Notes: generated by a model not told the origin, from the letters alone. Positions 23,869 to 34,205 are shown, counted from the first letter of the stretch. The stretch: 64,000 bases of DNA from Zunongwangia mangrovi (GCF_900112105.1 NZ_FOKV01000003.1:372001-436000), one strand, 5' to 3'. A program made the numbers and translations.

Positions 23869-26235
23869 ATGAAAGAGCAAAAGCAGGATTTCCCCCTGGA
23901 TATAACAATAAGCTTCCATAGAGTAATAGAGCAATATGAAGATCGGCTTAAAGTTGAGGAGAATCCTATTGCCAAAAAATACATCAAAAGTTTACTGGGA
24001 TACATCGAAAAATACCCAAAGCTCGTCGAGGGGATCAATAATATCAAAGATTTAGAAAAATACAAAGATCCTATAAAGATTCTGTTAGATGATCTTTTTC
24101 CCAATGTGTTAAGCAATAACGAGATAAAAGCAGTTTCGATACCTTATCATAATATTCTTTTTAATCACTCTAATCGATTAAAGAAGATCATAGATGCCGC
24201 AGGAAAAGATTTTAAGCCAAGTATGCGTGAGATCGATGATAATGCGGCATACATTAATGCCTGTATTAATATTCTAAATAAATACTACGATTTTAATATC
24301 GATTTTTCGCGGCCACCGTATTATGATATTCCAGATGAAAACGGAATTGAAAAACATTATCGAGCAAGTTTAAATGGCGATTTTGTAGAATTATACCCCA
24401 AAGAAGATGCGAAAGAGATCACACAAGAGGATGTAGATGATCTTTTGCAAAATGTTGAAAATATAGATTTGTGGAAAGAAAAGTTTCCGCCGTGTAGTTG
24501 GGTTTTTAAAGGTTTTGTGATCGTAAATCTAACCGATGTTACTGTTGAAGACGCTATTTCTGAATTGAAAACAGCTTTACTTTTTCAGAAAACAGCTCAA
24601 AAAGAGGAATTAAATAAACTGGAACGAATTTTTAGAACGATCTATAAGATTCCAGATCTTCGAGTTGGCTTTACGGGTTACAATATGGAAGACAGGACTT
24701 TTGAAAAGGTAACAAAGCTGAAGGCTAAGAGTTTTATATTAAATGACGATCTGGAAAGCGACTGCAAAACTGGAATTTGCGAGCAGAGTTTTAATAGCCT
24801 AATCAAGGATAATAAGAAATTTAGTATTCCAAATGTAGAAGCTTACGCACGAGAGAACGATAACCTCCTAGCCAGAAATTTGCTAGCAAACGATGTTAAG
24901 AGTTGTATTTTAGCGCCGCTTGCCAAAAACGGGAACCTGGTAGGAATATTAGAGTTAGTGGCTAATCGCAAAAATGTGCTTAACCGCATTAATGCGATGA
25001 AACTAGATGAAATCTTACCTTATATTATTACAGCTTCTGAGCGTAATAAAAATGACTTCGAAAATCGTGTAAAAGCGGTAATTCAAAGTGAATGTACCTC
25101 TATTCATCCTAGTGTTTTATGGGTTTTTGAGCGTGAAGCTCGAAAATTTATAAGTGACTACGATAGTGATGGGCTTGCATCTTTTAAGGATATTGTCTTT
25201 AAAGATGTATATCCTTTATATGGACAAATTGATATTGTAGCGAGTAGTGATGCCAGAAATGAAGCCATTCAGAAGGATTTGCTCTACCAATTGGATGTCA
25301 TTTTAGAAATTATTGATAAAGCTTATAAGATCGAAGAACTTCCCATCTATGAACAGGTTAAGTTTAGAATTAAGGAATTTAGAGTTGATATCGATGAAAG
25401 TCTAAATGCCAGCAGTGAACAGAAAATTTTTGGTCTTTTGCAGCGCGAAGTGAATCCATTAATGGAGCATTTAGAAAAGCAAAGTGAGGAAATAAGAAAA
25501 ATGGTAGCCGATTATCGGGAAATGCTAAATCCCGAAACCGGAATCATTTACAATCATCGTAAAGATTATGATGATACCGTACAACAGATCAACCGTACAA
25601 TGTCTCGTTTTCTGGATAAACGACAATTAGAAGCACAGAAAATTTATCCGCATTATTTTGAGCGTTACAAGACAGATGGGGTAGATCATAACATGTATAT
25701 AGGGCCATCGCTTACCAAAAATAAGCCATTTAATAAAGTCTATCTTTTTAATTTAAGATTGTGGCAAATAAAGACAATGGTAGAGATGGAAAACAGGTTT
25801 TATCACCTGCAGCAATCTACTCCAATGCACTTAGATGCGGCTTCTTTGATCTTAGTCTATAACACGACTCTCTCTATTCGTTATAGAATGGACGAAAAGA
25901 AATTTGATGTTGATGGTACTTATAATGCCAGGTACGAAATCATTAAAAAGCGTATCGATAAAGCCTTTATTAAAGGAACAGAAGAACGAATTACCACTAA
26001 AGGAAAGATCGTTATTATTTATTCGCAAAAATCTGATGAACGCGAATATGTTCGTTACGTAAAATACCTTCAGGCTAAGAAATATTTAGGAGATGAACTT
26101 GAGCTTTTAGAACTGGAAGATGTACAGGGTGTAATTGGGCTTAAAGCAATTCGAGTAAATATTTTATATACTTCAGAGGAAAAAGAGCATGAAAAGCCTA
26201 TCACTTATGAAAATCTAATGGAAGAATTGCATTGA
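23869..26235 (+). CDS. Large GAF domain-containing cytoplasmic protein
   Basis: A 788-residue soluble protein with a GAF-like ligand-binding fold at about residues 255-400 (a beta strand 'DLRVGFTGYNM', then 'NLVGILELVANRKN', the usual core strand). The regions around it are mostly helical; the first 170 residues include repeated amphipathic helices and the C-terminal 300 residues are not recognisable to me. No kinase, cyclase or DNA-binding motif can be seen. In many flavobacteria proteins of this length are simply named GAF domain protein. It has no signal peptide or transmembrane segment and stands alone, converging on the HD-PycTM gene. Function unknown. Confidence 0.7.
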   Translation: MKEQKQDFPLDITISFHRVIEQYEDRLKVEENPIAKKYIKSLLGYIEKYPKLVEGINNIKDLEKYKDPIKILLDDLFPNVLSNNEIKAVSIPYHNILFNHSNRLKKIIDAAGKDFKPSMREIDDNAAYINACINILNKYYDFNIDFSRPPYYDIPDENGIEKHYRASLNGDFVELYPKEDAKEITQEDVDDLLQNVENIDLWKEKFPPCSWVFKGFVIVNLTDVTVEDAISELKTALLFQKTAQKEELNKLERIFRTIYKIPDLRVGFTGYNMEDRTFEKVTKLKAKSFILNDDLESDCKTGICEQSFNSLIKDNKKFSIPNVEAYARENDNLLARNLLANDVKSCILAPLAKNGNLVGILELVANRKNVLNRINAMKLDEILPYIITASERNKNDFENRVKAVIQSECTSIHPSVLWVFEREARKFISDYDSDGLASFKDIVFKDVYPLYGQIDIVASSDARNEAIQKDLLYQLDVILEIIDKAYKIEELPIYEQVKFRIKEFRVDIDESLNASSEQKIFGLLQREVNPLMEHLEKQSEEIRKMVADYREMLNPETGIIYNHRKDYDDTVQQINRTMSRFLDKRQLEAQKIYPHYFERYKTDGVDHNMYIGPSLTKNKPFNKVYLFNLRLWQIKTMVEMENRFYHLQQSTPMHLDAASLILVYNTTLSIRYRMDEKKFDVDGTYNARYEIIKKRIDKAFIKGTEERITTKGKIVIIYSQKSDEREYVRYVKYLQAKKYLGDELELLELEDVQGVIGLKAIRVNILYTSEEKEHEKPITYENLMEELH

Positions 26236-26294
26236 TATTCAACGAATATCGATGCAATTTTTTAAACTTATTTTGTTGGGATTTCAACAATAAT

Positions 26295-27479
26295 TCACAT
26301 CAGATAAAAAGCGATTACAAACGCAATTACCGAGATAATAATTCCTAACATAAAAACAGTATAGGTCAATCTGAGTAATAAATATTTACGATGTAAAACT
26401 TTACCTAACAAGTGTAGATCGAGCATTAGCGATTCGTAAACATAATCTTTATCCTGAATCATTTCGTTGATTCCCCATTTAAATAGATCGAAAGGCATTT
26501 TGTGGAAATTTCCGAAGAAAAGAAGATTTACATCACGATTTTTAACCTGCTCTTTGGTGAATTCTCCGCTGGTCACATTTGGACGAGTAGACATGATCGA
26601 AAGAATCATAGAAGCAACGCTAAAAAGTACCAAAACCAGCGTAGGAATTAATAAGTGGCGATTACTTACCGCATCTAATTTTGGAATAAGGTTAGAGATT
26701 GCCAAAGAAATAATAATCGCATTTACAGAAAGTAAAATGTTGGCCTTAGTATCTGCAATATCACTTAATTTGATATGATTTCGTAAAGTTACCCTGAATA
26801 AAGTTTGAATACTTCGCTCTGGATTATCGTTTTTGTATTTAGCTTTTAGTCGGGCTTTATGCTCTTCTTTGGTTAGTTTTTTCTCTCTTTTATTTTGCTT
26901 TTCAACAAGATCTAAAAGATTCTCTTCTTTTGCGTGATTCCAGTTCTTTAGTGCATAATCGGTATAGAATTGATGCTTTTCAGTCAGCATTTTAATATTC
27001 TCCATAATCCATTCACTAGAAGTGAAATTCTTACGGTTATGCAATTGCAATTCTTGCCTTAAAAGTTCGCTGGTTTCTTCGTAATAATCTTTAGCAAAAT
27101 GAGAAGAATCGGCATCTTTAATGATCATTTCTCCGATATCCTGCGGTGTGTGGCTAAACTTAGTCGCCAGAATATATTTAGAAACCTGATCAATGAGATC
27201 TTGGGTAGCATTATTATCTTCTAAAAAGTTTTTGGCGATCTTAACACTGGATTCTTCGTGCTTCTCGTGACCCTTAGTATATCCGGTGTCATGAAACCAT
27301 GCAGCGAGCTTAAGTGCCTCTTCTTGTTTAACATTAATTTCAGAATGTTCAATTAATTCTTCAGTACTTTTAACAACTCTTTCTGTATGCTTGTAATTGT
27401 GATATAGAAAGGTATTAGGGAGTTTATCCTTGAATAATTCAAGAACATATTTATCAGCTTTATCTAAAAGGTTGTTCAT
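26295..27479 (-). CDS. HD phosphohydrolase fused to a PycTM (Pycsar effector-type) domain
   Basis: A 394-residue protein in two parts. Residues about 1-190 carry an HD-type phosphohydrolase with the metal ligands in place: His27/His31, 'WFHDTGY' (His63-Asp64) and 'KDADSSHF' (Asp122). Residues about 225-394 resemble the PycTM effector domain of Pycsar anti-phage systems ('NHIKLSDIADTKANILLSVN', then three hydrophobic helices near 245-262, 275-298 and 372-392). A basic linker (190-220) joins the two. Pycsar effectors normally sit beside a pyrimidine cyclase; none is present here, so this may be a chromosomal relative with another role. It is divergent from the phosphoesterase fusion, 55 bases away. 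The assignment rests on motif reading. Confidence 0.75.
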   Translation of the reverse strand: MNNLLDKADKYVLELFKDKLPNTFLYHNYKHTERVVKSTEELIEHSEINVKQEEALKLAAWFHDTGYTKGHEKHEESSVKIAKNFLEDNNATQDLIDQVSKYILATKFSHTPQDIGEMIIKDADSSHFAKDYYEETSELLRQELQLHNRKNFTSSEWIMENIKMLTEKHQFYTDYALKNWNHAKEENLLDLVEKQNKREKKLTKEEHKARLKAKYKNDNPERSIQTLFRVTLRNHIKLSDIADTKANILLSVNAIIISLAISNLIPKLDAVSNRHLLIPTLVLVLFSVASMILSIMSTRPNVTSGEFTKEQVKNRDVNLLFFGNFHKMPFDLFKWGINEMIQDKDYVYESLMLDLHLLGKVLHRKYLLLRLTYTVFMLGIIISVIAFVIAFYLM

Positions 27480-27534
27480 CTATAAAGTACTTGTTTGACT
27501 GTGCCAAATTACAAAATTTTGTCTAACAACATTT

Positions 27535-30500
27535 ATGAAAAGATATAACTACTACTGTTTTTTGTTTATTTTAACGCTTGTAGCTGCCTGCACAAGTTCA
27601 GATCCAAAATATCGAAAAGGAGAACCCACTTCTAACTTTGGATATCCTGAAAATAAGGAAATTGAGAAGACTTTTTATTTATTAGGGGATGGAGGCTATT
27701 CACCAGAAGGTGGTACTTCTAAAGCCTTAGTAGTCTTTAAAAAGTTTATTAAAGAAAGAGACACCAGGGGAGATTATGCGATCTTCTTGGGAGATAATAT
27801 TTACCCGGTTGGAATGCCTCCTAAAGATGATCCTTTACGTGAACAATCTGAATATCGATTGGATGCGCAATTAGATGCAGTAGAGAATTATAATGGAAAG
27901 GTGATCTACATTCCCGGAAATCACGATTGGTATAGCGAACGTATCGATGGTTTAGAACGCCAGGAAGAATACCTTATAGAACAATATGGTGATTCTTTAG
28001 ATTGGTCTCCCAGCACAGGATGTGGATTAGAGATCAAAGAAATTTCTGATGATATACAAATGATCATTATCGATTCGCAATGGTATCTTGAAGATTGGGA
28101 CAAAAGCCCAACGGTCAACGACAATTGCGATCAAATAAAAACTAGAGAAGCATTGTTCACAGAAATCGAAAGTGAGCTAAAAAAATCGCAGAATAAAACA
28201 ACGATTATCGCCTTACACCATCCTATTTTTTCTAACGGAATTCATGGTGGGCAGTATAATTTTAACCGACATCTATATCCATCGCAGCGAAAAATTCCGG
28301 TGCCAGTTTTGGGTTCTTTAGCAATGCTTATTAGAACTACCGGAGGAATTTCTATCCAGGATCTACAAAATGAACGTTATAAGTCTTTATCAGATCGATT
28401 GGAAACTATGGTTAAAGGAAGAGATAGAGTAATATTTGTTTCTGGCCACGAACATACTTTACAGTACATCGATCACGACGGGATCAAACAAATTATTTCG
28501 GGATCTGGATCTAAAGAAAATTATGTAGCGCTGGGAACAGATGGATTATTTGCTTTTTCGCTTCAGGGATTTGCGGTTTATGATGTATTTAAGGATGGAT
28601 CTTCCTGGGTTAGTTATTATCGAAATAGAAATAATGAGCCAGAGTTGATGTATCAAAAAGAAGTTTTTGAAAGTCCGAAACCTTATAAATTGGGAGATTT
28701 CCCAGATTCTTTTCCGCAGAAAAAAACAGCGAGTATCTATCCTGAAGAAGATGTAGATGTAAGTGGTTTATATCGAACATTATGGGGTAAGCGCTACCGA
28801 AAGTTATACGGGACTGATATCGAATATAATGTTGCAGATCTTGATACTTTGTATGGTGGTTTAGAGCCGATGCGAGAAGGTGGAGGTCACCAAACAGTTT
28901 CGATACGAGTAAAAGATTCTTTAAATCGAGAATATAATATTAGGCGTTTGCGCAAAGACGCTGTTCAATTTTTGCAAACGGTTGCTTATAAAGATAAACC
29001 TATAGAGAAACAATTTCAGAATACTACAGCAGAAAGTATTATTACAGATTTTTATACTTCGGCGCATCCTTTTGCATTTCTTGCGATTCCAACATTGTCT
29101 GAGGCGATAGGGCTTGCACATACAAACCCGAAGGTTTTTTATATGCCTAAGCAGGATAATCTAGAAGAACTTAACGAAGATCATGGAGACGACGTATACA
29201 TGATCGTAGAACGTCCCGAGGAACATTGGCTTGATCTGGAAAGTTTTGGATCGCCAAATCACGATATCGTTAGTACAGCCGGAATGTTTGAACGTATTCG
29301 AAGAGATGAAAAATATAAAATAGACGAGCCGGCTTATGTAAAAGCAAGGATCTTTGATATGCTGGTTGGCGATTGGGACAGGCACCAGGATCAATGGCGT
29401 TGGGCAGAGAATGAAGATGGAGAAGGTAACCATGTGTTTACGCCAATTCCAAGAGATCGTGACCAGGTATTTTCAAATTTCGACGGTGCTTTTTTTGGTA
29501 CGCTTCGATCGCTAGTTGGTCTGGCAAATCAATTTGCAGTTTATGATGAAAAACTAACGAATATTGAGTGGTTTAATATTGCTGCCATTGGTTTAGACCG
29601 TTCTATACTTCAAAACACAGGAAAAGAAACCTGGTTAGAACAGGCAGAATATATTCAGCAAAATATAACAGATGAAGTTATCGAAAATGCCTTTAGTAAT
29701 CTTCCGCCAGAAACACAGGGAGAAATAACAGAAACTGTAGTCGAGAAACTAAAAGGTAGAAGGGATAATATTGTAGAAATTGCTGAAAGGTATTACGATT
29801 ATTATGCAAAACTGGCAATAGTTACCGGTACAGACAAGGACGATTTTATTGATGTTACCAGAATGCCCGAAGGAAAAACGAAAGTTACGATCTATAGAAA
29901 TAAGAAAGGGGAACGTGCAGATATCGTAAGTGATTATATTTATGATAAAGAGTTTACCAAAGATATTTGGATCTATGCTTTAGATGACGATGATATCATC
30001 ACCGTAGATGGTGAAGGTGATCGCCTAATTTATGTGAGGATAATTGGTGGGCAAAACAACGATATTTATAGAATAAGAAACAAGAAGAAATTAAAGATAT
30101 ACGATCATAAATCTAAACCAAATACCATAGAAGAAGGTGCAGACGCCCGATTTAGATTTACAGATCAATACGACCTTAATATTTATGATAAAGATAAAAA
30201 GGTATTCAAATCTACCTCTATAACACCTGGGATAGGTTATAATCCAGATGATGGTGTTAAGCTTGGGTTTAAAGCATTGTATACTATCAATGATTTTAAA
30301 AGAAATCCCTATACCTCACAGCACGAACTAAAAGCAGGATATTATTTTGCTACAGATGGTTTTGATCTAAGTTATCAGGCAAGATTTGCAACGATTATAG
30401 GAGATTATAATTTACAAGTTGGAGCACATTTTACCAGCCCTAATTTTGCTAGAAACTTTTTTGGCTACGGAAATGAAACGGTAAACCTAGATGATGATCT

Positions 30501-31254
30501 TACATTAGATTATAACCGAGTTAAGATTAGCAGAATTGGAGGTGACGTTGGTTTGGTAAATGCAACTCCGTTTGGTAGCTATTTTAGCTATAAAGCAAGT
30601 TTTGAAACAGTAGAGATCGATCACACTGAAGGAAGATTTATAGATGAATTTACACCAGATGATACTGAAGGATTTTTTGATCGAAAGTATTTTGCCGGTC
30701 TGGATGCTTTGTATCGCTATGAAAGTTATGATGATGTTTTAAATCCAACCCGCGGAATGCAATTTGATTTAAATCTTGGTGCAAAATTAAATACGGCCGA
30801 TACAGATCGAAATTATGGATATTTTAAATCTTATTTAGAATTTTATAATTCACTCATACGTAGTCGAAAACTAGTATTGAAAAGCCATGTGCAAACACAA
30901 ATAAATATAGGTACAGATTACGAATTTTATCAGGCCGCTGTTTTAGGAGGTGGTTCTGGATTGAGAGGTTATAGATTGCAGCGATTTGCAGGAAAAAGCG
31001 CTTTTGCTACAGGAGGAGACCTACGCTATAGCTTTAATCAGTTTAAAACTTCTTTTCTTCCATTTCAAATAGGGGTTTTTGGTGGCTATGACCTTGGTAG
31101 AGTATGGTTAAAAGATGGTAATAGTGACCAGTGGCATGATAGTTATGGAGGTGGAATATGGATTAATAGTGCCGAGGCAGTAAACGGAACATTGCACGTA
31201 TTTAATGGAGATGAAGGATGGCGAGTAAGTTTTGGTTTTGGCTTTAGATTTTAA
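27535..31254 (+). CDS. Metallophosphoesterase/kinase-like/BamA-type barrel lipoprotein
   Basis: A 1239-residue exported protein with a lipobox ('VAACTSS', Cys19). Residues about 45-345 are a calcineurin-like metallophosphoesterase ('FLGDNIYPVG', 'GNHDW' at 128-132, 'ALHHPIFSNG', 'GHEHT' at 304-307). Residues about 440-680 resemble an atypical Fam20/CotH/HipA-like kinase: a G-rich stretch at 446-452, 'RRLRKDAVQF', the catalytic-loop-like 'GDWDRHQDQW' at 612-621 and a metal-site-like 'RDRDQVF' near 640. Residues about 890-1239 are a BamA/TamA-type barrel with 'GSGLRGY' and a terminal 'GFRF'. The first part should therefore face the periplasm or the surface. The kinase reading is an inference. 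A terminator follows at 31278. No frameshift is seen. Confidence 0.8.
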   Translation: MKRYNYYCFLFILTLVAACTSSDPKYRKGEPTSNFGYPENKEIEKTFYLLGDGGYSPEGGTSKALVVFKKFIKERDTRGDYAIFLGDNIYPVGMPPKDDPLREQSEYRLDAQLDAVENYNGKVIYIPGNHDWYSERIDGLERQEEYLIEQYGDSLDWSPSTGCGLEIKEISDDIQMIIIDSQWYLEDWDKSPTVNDNCDQIKTREALFTEIESELKKSQNKTTIIALHHPIFSNGIHGGQYNFNRHLYPSQRKIPVPVLGSLAMLIRTTGGISIQDLQNERYKSLSDRLETMVKGRDRVIFVSGHEHTLQYIDHDGIKQIISGSGSKENYVALGTDGLFAFSLQGFAVYDVFKDGSSWVSYYRNRNNEPELMYQKEVFESPKPYKLGDFPDSFPQKKTASIYPEEDVDVSGLYRTLWGKRYRKLYGTDIEYNVADLDTLYGGLEPMREGGGHQTVSIRVKDSLNREYNIRRLRKDAVQFLQTVAYKDKPIEKQFQNTTAESIITDFYTSAHPFAFLAIPTLSEAIGLAHTNPKVFYMPKQDNLEELNEDHGDDVYMIVERPEEHWLDLESFGSPNHDIVSTAGMFERIRRDEKYKIDEPAYVKARIFDMLVGDWDRHQDQWRWAENEDGEGNHVFTPIPRDRDQVFSNFDGAFFGTLRSLVGLANQFAVYDEKLTNIEWFNIAAIGLDRSILQNTGKETWLEQAEYIQQNITDEVIENAFSNLPPETQGEITETVVEKLKGRRDNIVEIAERYYDYYAKLAIVTGTDKDDFIDVTRMPEGKTKVTIYRNKKGERADIVSDYIYDKEFTKDIWIYALDDDDIITVDGEGDRLIYVRIIGGQNNDIYRIRNKKKLKIYDHKSKPNTIEEGADARFRFTDQYDLNIYDKDKKVFKSTSITPGIGYNPDDGVKLGFKALYTINDFKRNPYTSQHELKAGYYFATDGFDLSYQARFATIIGDYNLQVGAHFTSPNFARNFFGYGNETVNLDDDLTLDYNRVKISRIGGDVGLVNATPFGSYFSYKASFETVEIDHTEGRFIDEFTPDDTEGFFDRKYFAGLDALYRYESYDDVLNPTRGMQFDLNLGAKLNTADTDRNYGYFKSYLEFYNSLIRSRKLVLKSHVQTQINIGTDYEFYQAAVLGGGSGLRGYRLQRFAGKSAFATGGDLRYSFNQFKTSFLPFQIGVFGGYDLGRVWLKDGNSDQWHDSYGGGIWINSAEAVNGTLHVFNGDEGWRVSFGFGFRF

Positions 31255-31277
31255 AAATTATTGTAAATCAAATATTG

Positions 31278-31305
31278 AAAAACCTGCTTTTAGCAGGTTT
31301 TTTTA
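31278..31305 (+). terminator. Terminator after the phosphoesterase fusion
   Basis: AAAACCTGC and GCAGGTTTT form a 9-bp stem around TTTTA, followed by T4. It separates the fusion gene from the receptor pair. Confidence 0.85.
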
Positions 31306-31418
31306 TGCGGCAACGTTAATAAAATTAAATTTTGGTGTTATTTTTGATAAAATAGTGTTAAACTTGCAGTAGTTAAACGGTTTAGGTTTAGTTACTCATC
31401 AATCAAAAATCATCAAAT

Positions 31419-34205
31419 ATGCTTAAAAAAGCATTATTTCTGCTAGTGATTGTATCATCAATTACTGCCCAGTCTCAAAAGTTTGAGATATCAGGAAAAT
31501 TACTGGATAGTATAACTCAGGAACCTTTAGAAGGGGCCACCGTATTTACCGAGACTTTAAAAGATAGTACCCTAATCAGTTACACTATAACAGATGCTGA
31601 TGGTGTTTTTAATGTTTCAGGGAAATCTTCAAAAGAAAAAATAAATCTCTTGATCTCCTTTGTGGGGTACGATCCCGTAAAGAAATTAATTTCACTACCG
31701 CAAAGTGAATATCCTTTGGAACTTAAGCCAATCGAAATGTCACAACGAGTTGAATCTTTAAGTGATGTTTTAATTGAAGGGAGAGTACCTCCCATTAGAA
31801 TTAAGCAGGATACTCTTGAATATAATGCAGCATCTTTTAAAACAAAAGAAGGAGCAACGATAGAAGATCTTCTACGAGAATTACCGGGAGTAGAGATAGA
31901 TGAAGATGGGACTATTAAGGTTAATGGTATAGAGGTAAATAGAATATTAGTAGGGGGAAAAGAGTTTTTCTCTGGTGATGGAAGTATTGCAACAAAGAAT
32001 CTACTAAAAGATATGGTAGATAAAATTCAGGTGGTAGATACACGATCTGATAGCCAGGTTTTTCGCGGGGAGAAAGCAAGTGGAGATAGTAAAACGGTCA
32101 ATATAAAACTAGATAAAGATAAGAATAAAGGTGTTTTTGGCCGAGTTGCAGCCGGGGGAGGAAGTGACGAACGTTTCGAGTTTGCTGGTCTTGCTAATTA
32201 CTTTAATGATGATTTGCGATTAAGTGTGCTTAGTGGAGGGAATAATATCAATACTTCTGGTTTTACATTTGGTGAACTTAGAGAAATATTTAATACTAAT
32301 TCTTATACAACATATAATGGAGGAATAAGTATTGGTGGTAGAAGAATAGGTGGTGGTAATGGTATAGTGAATTCTAAAATTACCGGTGCCAATTATGCCG
32401 ATGATCTTGGGGAAAATCTGGAAGTAAGTTCAGATTACTTCTATTCTGCCTCTAATAATTATTACAGAAACGTTTCGTCTTCAGAAAATATTCGTCCAGA
32501 TGGAAATTACTTCTCAGAAAATAGTTATAACAATACCGGAAACCAGGACAAACATGAGATTAATTCAAGAATTAAAGCAACTATAGATTCGAGTTGGATG
32601 ATCGATGCACGACCAAGATTTAGTTATGATAAAAACTTTACGAGAGGGAGTAGGACTTCAGAGAGCAGGGAAGAGAATGGAGAATTAAGAAATACATCAA
32701 ATTCTAATAATTACGGACTTACAGAAACAACCAATTTCGTAAACAGCTTAAATATTAACAGGAGATTTAATCAATCGTTTCTAACATTTGGAATAAATAA
32801 CAATATCTCTAATTCAGATTTTGAAAGCAATAATCAATCAGAATTCATTTTTTATAATTCAGACCAGGAAAATATTTATCGAGATCAGATAACAAGAGGA
32901 GGCTCTAAAAACAACAATTCTCGCGCTTCAGTAAATTTTAGATCTCCAATTATCGAAAAGTTACTTTTCTACGGTATTTCTTATAATTATAGTGCTAATC
33001 TGCAGGATTCAGAAAACTTAGTTTTCGATCTGGATGAAGAATCTAATAGCTATACCAATCTTAATGAAGATCAAAGTACAAGTTTTGATAATCATACCAT
33101 AACTCACAAACCTGCTTTAAATATTAGTTATCAGGGTGAAACTTTTAATTTTTCCATAGATGCCAGATATTCTTTTGCAGATTTAGAAAGTACAGATAGA
33201 ATTAGAGATTTTAGCTTTGAGAATGATTTTAATGCTTTTGAAGGAAGTGCCAGATTCAATTATAGTATTTCAAAAACTTCGAGTCTTCGGTTAAATTACA
33301 ATTTATCTAACCAAATTCCTTCGATCTATAGCTTAACACCGTATAGAAATATTTCAAATCCACTAAACATAGTTGAGGGAAATCCAGATTTAGACCTCAC
33401 CAATCGCCATAATGTTAGATTGAGTTATAATGGTAATAATATGGATAAGCAGCTTTATTTCAATGCAAGTATCAATGGCGATTATACTGTAGATCCTGTA
33501 CAATCTCAAACCACTATAGCCGATGATCTTTCAAGATTTACAACCTTCAGCAATATAAATGATGAGTATGGACTGTCTGCTTCTGTTTGGATGAATAAGA
33601 ATTTCAAATTAGATTCTATTAATCGTTTGGGCGTTAATCTGAATATTAGTGCAAGGCATAATAAGAATTATCGATTTACCGATGAAACTTTATATTCAGC
33701 CAGTACTCAGAATTATAGAATTGGACCATCTGTAAATTTGTCTAACCAGAGCTTAAGACTTCAGCTAAGTTATTCTATGAATTTGCAAGTTGCAGAATAT
33801 GATTTGGAGACCATAGCAGATCAAAGAATATATCGAAATTCGTTAAATTTTAGTGGTTTTATAAAATTCCTTAAGAATTTTGAATGGAATAATGATTTTA
33901 GATATTCAACTAATCCGCAGGTCGATGAGGATCGATTTGATGCACATATTTTCTTTTGGAACTCTTCTATATCGTATAAATTCCTAAAAAATGATTTCGG
34001 GCTATTGACGCTTAAGGCATATGATATTTTAAACGAAAACACGAATGTCTATCAATTTTCTGGTGCAGATTCTATCACTTCTTACGAGTCTACGGCGCTC
34101 ACTCAGTATTTTATGCTAAGCTTTAGTTATCGATTTGATACATTCCATAAAAACAGAAAGAGTCAGCCAGGAAGAGTAAGGCATTACAGGATAAACACCC
34201 TATAA
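31419..34205 (+). CDS. Outer-membrane beta-barrel receptor-like protein, copy 1
   Basis: A 928-residue exported protein of the TonB-receptor-like class with an OMP_b-brl_3 barrel. After a signal peptide (about 1-18) come a carboxypeptidase-regulatory-like domain (about 20-105; 'ISGKLLDSITQEPLEGATVF', 'LLISFVGYDP'), a plug-like domain (about 115-215; 'LLRELPGVEIDEDGTIKVNG', 'NRILVGGKEFF') and a long barrel rich in Asn, Ser, Tyr and Phe. No TonB box can be pointed to. It may transport, or simply span the membrane; the ligand is unknown. A close paralog follows 92 bases later, which shows a tandem duplication. Confidence 0.85.
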   Translation: MLKKALFLLVIVSSITAQSQKFEISGKLLDSITQEPLEGATVFTETLKDSTLISYTITDADGVFNVSGKSSKEKINLLISFVGYDPVKKLISLPQSEYPLELKPIEMSQRVESLSDVLIEGRVPPIRIKQDTLEYNAASFKTKEGATIEDLLRELPGVEIDEDGTIKVNGIEVNRILVGGKEFFSGDGSIATKNLLKDMVDKIQVVDTRSDSQVFRGEKASGDSKTVNIKLDKDKNKGVFGRVAAGGGSDERFEFAGLANYFNDDLRLSVLSGGNNINTSGFTFGELREIFNTNSYTTYNGGISIGGRRIGGGNGIVNSKITGANYADDLGENLEVSSDYFYSASNNYYRNVSSSENIRPDGNYFSENSYNNTGNQDKHEINSRIKATIDSSWMIDARPRFSYDKNFTRGSRTSESREENGELRNTSNSNNYGLTETTNFVNSLNINRRFNQSFLTFGINNNISNSDFESNNQSEFIFYNSDQENIYRDQITRGGSKNNNSRASVNFRSPIIEKLLFYGISYNYSANLQDSENLVFDLDEESNSYTNLNEDQSTSFDNHTITHKPALNISYQGETFNFSIDARYSFADLESTDRIRDFSFENDFNAFEGSARFNYSISKTSSLRLNYNLSNQIPSIYSLTPYRNISNPLNIVEGNPDLDLTNRHNVRLSYNGNNMDKQLYFNASINGDYTVDPVQSQTTIADDLSRFTTFSNINDEYGLSASVWMNKNFKLDSINRLGVNLNISARHNKNYRFTDETLYSASTQNYRIGPSVNLSNQSLRLQLSYSMNLQVAEYDLETIADQRIYRNSLNFSGFIKFLKNFEWNNDFRYSTNPQVDEDRFDAHIFFWNSSISYKFLKNDFGLLTLKAYDILNENTNVYQFSGADSITSYESTALTQYFMLSFSYRFDTFHKNRKSQPGRVRHYRINTL

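Noticed and set aside
26295-31254. Anti-phage defence island
   Set aside because: Apart from the PycTM-like domain there is no cyclase, nuclease, methylase or toxin pair; the neighbours are ordinary envelope genes.
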